Of a stretch of DNA of 64,000 bases, positions 59,846 through 64,000 are shown in pieces; position 1 is the first letter of the stretch; every line of letters starts with the position of its first letter. The stretch is from Trichodelitschia bisporula. Lineage: Eukaryota > Ascomycota > Dothideomycetes > Phaeotrichales > Phaeotrichaceae. Where the stretch lies: contig ML996698.1 in NCBI GenBank assembly GCA_010356995.1, positions 431,923 through 495,922 on the forward strand. The letters are read 5' to 3'. The notes under the pieces were generated by a model. It searched no databases and was not told the DNA's origin. It was given only the letters and a program-made list of their open reading frames with translations. The translations under genes were made by a program, and so were the position numbers.

Positions 59846-61014
59846 CTATCTCTTCTTCGGATTGGCGCGAGGCTTGCATTCATCACCCTGGACCGGATGA
59901 AGCATGATTTTGTTCGGGTACGTTGGCGTATTGAAGGCGTAGCCCTTGGTCCAGTCGTAGCTCACCGCGTAGGCGAAGATGTTGCCCGTGCGGTTGAAGT
60001 CTGTCGCCGAGATGGTTCCCCCGACCTCCGGATATCCTTTAAGCCGATGCTTCGCGTCCTTGTCCCAGAAGTGGAAAGTTCCGTCGCTGCCGGCCGTGCT
60101 GAAGGTGCCATGGATGGGGTGGAAGGAGATGTCGTTCACGCTGTACACCTTGGCGATGTCTCGGTTGGACGTATCGTTCTGACGGTGGCACTTGAACGAG
60201 AAGTTTGATCTGATTGGGTTAGCTAAAGCCGTCGCATCAAGCATGATACCTACGCAGAATCCTTTTCCTCCACATACTGAATCGCGCAACGGCCTTCGAT
60301 GCTACCCACAGCAAAGCCTGACGCATCGATGAAGCAACTGACCACGCGAGTCTGCCATTTAAGGGGGCTCTGCATAGTTTTGTAAAATTTCAGGGGATCG
60401 TTTAGGTTCACCACGTTGAGGTAACGGTCCGCAGTGCCAACCACAAGGAGCTGGTCCCGGATGTCCATACTGTAGATACGGTCCTGGCACGGGAGTGTGC
60501 CAACAGGCTGTTGCTGCCGCAGATCCCAGTACTTGACAGTCTTGTCCCAAGATCCAGTAGCCAGCATCGGGGTGCCATTCATCGTGAACATCTTGACGCA
60601 CTTGATGGGCAGTTCATGCGCAGCGACCTGGGTGGGGGTGTTCGGATTGGCCTGCAAGTCGACCATCCGAGCGGCCTTGTCGGCGCCACCGCTCACAATC
60701 TTGGTGCCATCCTAGCGAGTTGTTAGTATCCCCTTACAAATGCGATGCGTCTATATACATACAGGCGACCAGGCTACGCTCAGAACGGGTCCTTCATGGG
60801 TGTACATGGCCTTGCCCTGGCTGTTGCCTGTGGCATCGATCTCGTAGATCCGGACCGCACTATCCCACGATGAGACCGCAAGAAGCTCTGCGGCGGACGA
60901 AAATGCAATGTCGGATATGGAGTCCTTGGGAGGTTCCTTGAGCTCGACGTCCTTGCTCAGGTCACCCTGGGTGGGGTTCGAGGACGAAGAGGCGGCGGAG
61001 AAAAGGCCGGCCAT
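59846..61014 (-). CDS. GLE2: mRNA export WD40 protein Rae1/Gle2
   Basis: Exons 61014-60763, 60711-60254 and 60209-59846 (introns 51 and 44 nt) give 357 residues. Rae1/Gle2 binds nucleoporins of the Nup98/Nup116 type and functions in mRNA export and checkpoint control. The sequence is a seven-blade propeller: ISDIAFSSAAELLAVSSWDS, EGPVLSVAWSP-DGTKIVSGG, PIKCVKMFTMNGTPMLATGS and WDKTVKYWDLRQQQP, RIYSMDIRDQLLVVGTADRY, GFAVGSIEGRCAIQYVEEKD, then NFSFKCHRQND, VNDISFHPIHGTFSTAGSDG, and a final YDWTKGY. The start MAGLFSAASS is chosen because the family begins here; the frame stays open about 50 codons upstream. The length matches the family. Confidence 0.95.
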
Positions 61015-62210
61015 CGTGGACGTTGTATGGCAAGTGGCGTCGGGGAGGATAAACGTTGGCTTGATGAAAGAGGTGTGAGGGTGGAGCGCAACGCCGAGTG
61101 TGGTGGTGGTGGATGTCTTGCGAATTGAGATATCGGTGAGCTTGTCCGGGCGCGTCTTCAAAGACAAGGCCTACTTGGCGCGTCTGTCGCGGGCCGAAGT
61201 AAAGCCGCTAGGCCTTGGCATGTGGCCCCAGCTCCCGCTAGCTTGGCAGATTTTGTTTAAAAACGTCGAGGCCAATTCTCGCTCTTCTTCTTTCCTACAA
61301 CCCTCGCTCGAAGAATCGCATTCAAAGCTTTCACACAGAGTCGTGCTTTGGCATGTTCTCATTCACATATCGCTTTGGGAGAAAGTCCCCGGACATCCTG
61401 TCTTCGTGATGGGCATGCGGAAACGCGCCGCCACAGAAGCACTGCGGCTTACCTCGCCAGTCACCCTCCGCCCTCCCCGTCACTCCCATCGTCGCTTGTA
61501 CTCTCGGCTGCAACTAGCTCACGCATTACCTTTGCGAAGGAAGGTTCACGGATGAAGAAATGACTCCGCTTCTGGATACTGGTACATGGCCACGCCAGAA
61601 ACAGTCGGGAGGAGGCACTGGGATCCAGTGGCTTGGACGCGGGTCCAGGGCCTGTGCAGGATCCTTTCGTCGATTTTTATAGTTATGCGATTGTCTACTC
61701 GCGCTCTCTACCTCCGCAAGGAGAGGAGAGCTTCGCGTGGGTAACTCGATGGGGCTTATTCTCGATGCGAGGGTTCACCATTTCAAGGTCTGCAGGATGT
61801 TTCACATGCCAATGCCTTTTCGCCGGGGCCAGATTTAACACAACGTTCAAGTGATGAGGAACTGTTAGAGTCAAGCACTGAGAGCACCTTCACTGGGCTC
61901 TTGATGAATCATAACTACGACGGTATCTGATGAACACTCAATCAAGATCTCTTGATGGCATTGGGGCTCCAGCAAGCTGCTGGCTAGTCTTCGCCTGACA
62001 AATATAGCCTACAATTCTACAAATCATTCTCCCCGGAGAACTCCTGCCGCACTGAGTGCATCGTAAATCCGTGAACGCATTCAATCCCCAAGCTACGCCG
62101 GAAACCAAGAAGCTAACAACAGCCAATTGCCAGCTCGACACCCGCTACGGTAAATACAATGGCTATCAATTCCAGCTCCCAAACGCCACCACCCCAGCCG
62201 ATAAACCGCA
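61015..62210. other. RAE1 upstream / RAD52 downstream region
   Basis: 1.2 kb on which both flanking genes are on the minus strand. It holds the RAE1 promoter and the RAD52 3' UTR. Short plus-strand frames have no support. Confidence 0.5.
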
Positions 62211-63959
62211 TCAGAAATCAGTCTTCAGCCTCTTGGCATCAGGTCCAGTTCCAGCTCCACCACCACCACCGTCATTTGTAGTGGCATTACTGACATCGGC
62301 GAGTGGCGCTCTGTTTTGCTGCATCTCCGGACCGCGCTTGACACCAATGGTTGGCGGGCGGTAAGCTGTCCGGTTGCCCATCGGGCTCTGAACCCCACCG
62401 CCAGGCAAGCCGATTCTGCGATTGGTGTCGGACTGCGGGTTTACGAAGTTCGGGTTGGGTCGGTTTGACGTAGTGGCTCCAGCAGGCCCGCTGGGACCGC
62501 TTGGGGGGTTCCCCGGATTGGCCGCCGTACCAAGTGCCGACCGGGTGATGGGGACAGACTTTCCGCCGTGCACCCCAGCAGTGCGCCGCAGGGATGGACT
62601 TTCAGCATGTGGATTGAAGGTAGGCACATTCGCAGGCAGGACATCACTCTTTTGAACTAGTTCAGCAGCCCGGCCCGCGACGAAGCCTATGGCCACGTTG
62701 GCCGTTGTAGGTCCCGCTCCGGCCACTATCGAAGGGCGCGGAGTCTGCGGAGTCTGTGGAGTCTGGTTCCCTTTGGTTCCTTCGGGCATTGAGACAGTAC
62801 GAGACTGTTGGTTGGGGTTGTGTTGCTGGGGCGGTTGTAGATTCCGTTGACCCTGTGGACGGTACTGCTGAGGGGTGTATTGTGGAGGGGGCATCTGACC
62901 AGCGGCGTTTGACCTGGGGTTGGCATTAGTCTGCCCGTTGGCAGATTGCTGTGGCTGCTGTGGATGCTGTCTTCCGGCGAATTGGTTTGGGGATTGAGCT
63001 TCCTGGCGCAGCTGAGGTAAAGACTGAATCCTCGGAAGCTGCTGTCGTGATTGGTTTTGCGGCTGTAACTGGGGCGGTGCGAGAAGGGCATCTAAAGCGG
63101 CTGTATCTGAATTGTTGGTTTCCAGATCCAGAAAATCGCTGCCATACTCGTCCTCATACTCCACCGTCTCCGACGTTGGATTGCTGGAAGGTTCCGTGAC
63201 CGCCTTTTCGGCGACTCCAGCAGGGATAGGAGGCTCGAGTCCAGCTTTCATGGAGGCTTCTTCGATAGGAAGGCTCTGTTTGGGTGGTATGAAATCAGGA
63301 TGTCGGTGAAGGTTGTCCTCATCCCATTTGGCCGGAAGTGTTTTCATCCTCGATACTTTAGACACATAGTCCTTGTCGTAGATGCAGTTTCCGAGAACGT
63401 TGCCGAAACTGCGCAGGGCCCGCTTGAGCGCATCTGTCGACGCTTCTTTTTTTATCTTTTCGAAAGCTTGCCCTTTGCCGGGCATGTTGGAAGTTTCACC
63501 GTATCCGATATCCTGTTCGAGTAAGCATCCATATCGCCGGAAAGATCCCCCGGGTACATACCTCGTGGTAGGTCCCATCCTTCAGGGTGACCCGTACAAT
63601 TGTGGAGCAACCCATGGAGACTTTGCCACTTTTGTCGATATCGACCTTGGTAGATTAGCATCGGGTAATCCGACAGCATTGTAGAACTAACATAGTCTAT
63701 GGTGACATTCTGTATGGCACTCGACCATCCGTTGAAACCAAACACCTCGTTCGCGATACCAATGACCTTCTCTGCAGCGACGTAGTGGAACGACTTGCCG
63801 CCAGGCCCTTTGCGCGATGATATGAACTCCGGACCTAGCTGGCGGTCGAGTTTGGCTTGTAAGGTGGCGATCTCCTCCGCTGTGTACTCCGACATGCGAG
63901 GGATGGGGGGGATGAACGGGTTGTGGATGTCGCCCGCCATCCGCTTGAGGTCTTCTGTC
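62211..63959 (-). CDS. RAD52: Recombination mediator Rad52 (5' end beyond the window)
   Basis: Three exons are visible: 63959-63692, 63645-63562 and 63512-62211, with introns of 46 and 49 nt. Before 63959 there is a GCTAACAGACGCAG branch-acceptor, so at least one upstream exon with the start codon lies beyond the right edge. The visible 550 or so residues include the annealing domain: EYTAEEIATLQAKLDRQLGP, EVFGFNGWSSAIQNVTIDYV, VSMGCSTIVRVTLKDGTYHE, DIGYGETSNMPGKGQAFEKI and EASTDALKRALRSFGNVLGN. A Gln/Pro-rich disordered middle and the FNPHAESPSLRRT segment, the Rad51-binding region in fungi, follow. Rad52 anneals single strands and loads Rad51. Without the upstream exon, MAGDIHN would be taken as the start. 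Confidence 0.94.
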
Positions 63960-64000
63960 CTGCGTCTGTTAGCTTTGTAACTTTCCTAAGGGGTTTACAC

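Noticed and set aside
61015-61167. Upstream extension of RAE1 starting at MSLKTRP
   Set aside because: The Rae1 family starts near MAGLFS; the extra residues look like translated leader.

Overview
The window is a piece of nuclear chromosome from a filamentous ascomycete (Pezizomycotina). This rests on the gene content (fungal-type NDC1, MIC12/AIM5, YPI1, CCE1/YDC2 resolvase, an Asp f 7-like secreted double-psi beta-barrel protein), on compact genes, and on very short GT-AG introns. I resolved 37 introns of 43-68 nt, most with a CTAAC/CTGAC/CTAAT branch site just before the acceptor. The class within Pezizomycotina cannot be fixed by eye; a Dothideomycete-like fungus is a guess.

Layout, left to right. 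1-3.2 kb: no supportable gene. 3.2-14 kb: MPP10 (+), an unrecognised 604-residue protein (+), NDC1 (-), PEP12-type syntaxin (+), COQ2 (-). 14-25 kb: a 1461-residue JmjC/zinc-finger chromatin protein (+), an unrecognised 229-residue protein (-), MIC12 (-) divergent from mitochondrial ribosomal bL17 (+), an arginine/serine-rich zinc-knuckle protein (-). 24.7-32 kb: an R3H-SUZ RNA-binding protein (+), SEC23 (-), YPI1 (-). 32-35 kb: gene-poor. 35-43 kb: a single-pass membrane protein (+), the mitochondrial Holliday-junction resolvase CCE1 (+), a GNAT acetyltransferase (+), a pentatricopeptide protein (+). 43-51 kb: two cell-surface genes in wide intergenic space (Asp f 7-like secreted protein and a Ser/Thr-rich one-TM protein), then an unrecognised coiled-coil protein. 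52-64 kb: HEM2 (+), UFD2 (+), a YCII-domain protein (-), a cupin (-), RAE1/GLE2 (-), and RAD52 (-), whose first exon lies beyond the right edge.

This is ordinary core genome. Genes serve ribosome biogenesis, nuclear pore, vesicle traffic, mitochondria, heme and ubiquinone synthesis, ubiquitin chain elongation and recombination. There is no operon-like logic, no secondary-metabolite cluster, and no transposon, CRISPR array, tRNA or rRNA that I can support. One mitochondrial pair (MIC12 and bL17m) shares a 303-bp bidirectional promoter. I found no new system. The points most worth checking are the unrecognised conserved-looking genes, four stop-free in-frame introns in NDC1 and UFD2, a splice junction that removes the zinc-knuckle histidine, a recent 63-bp duplication in the JmjC gene, alternative starts in the YCII gene, and a CACGTG-centred palindrome in a divergent promoter.
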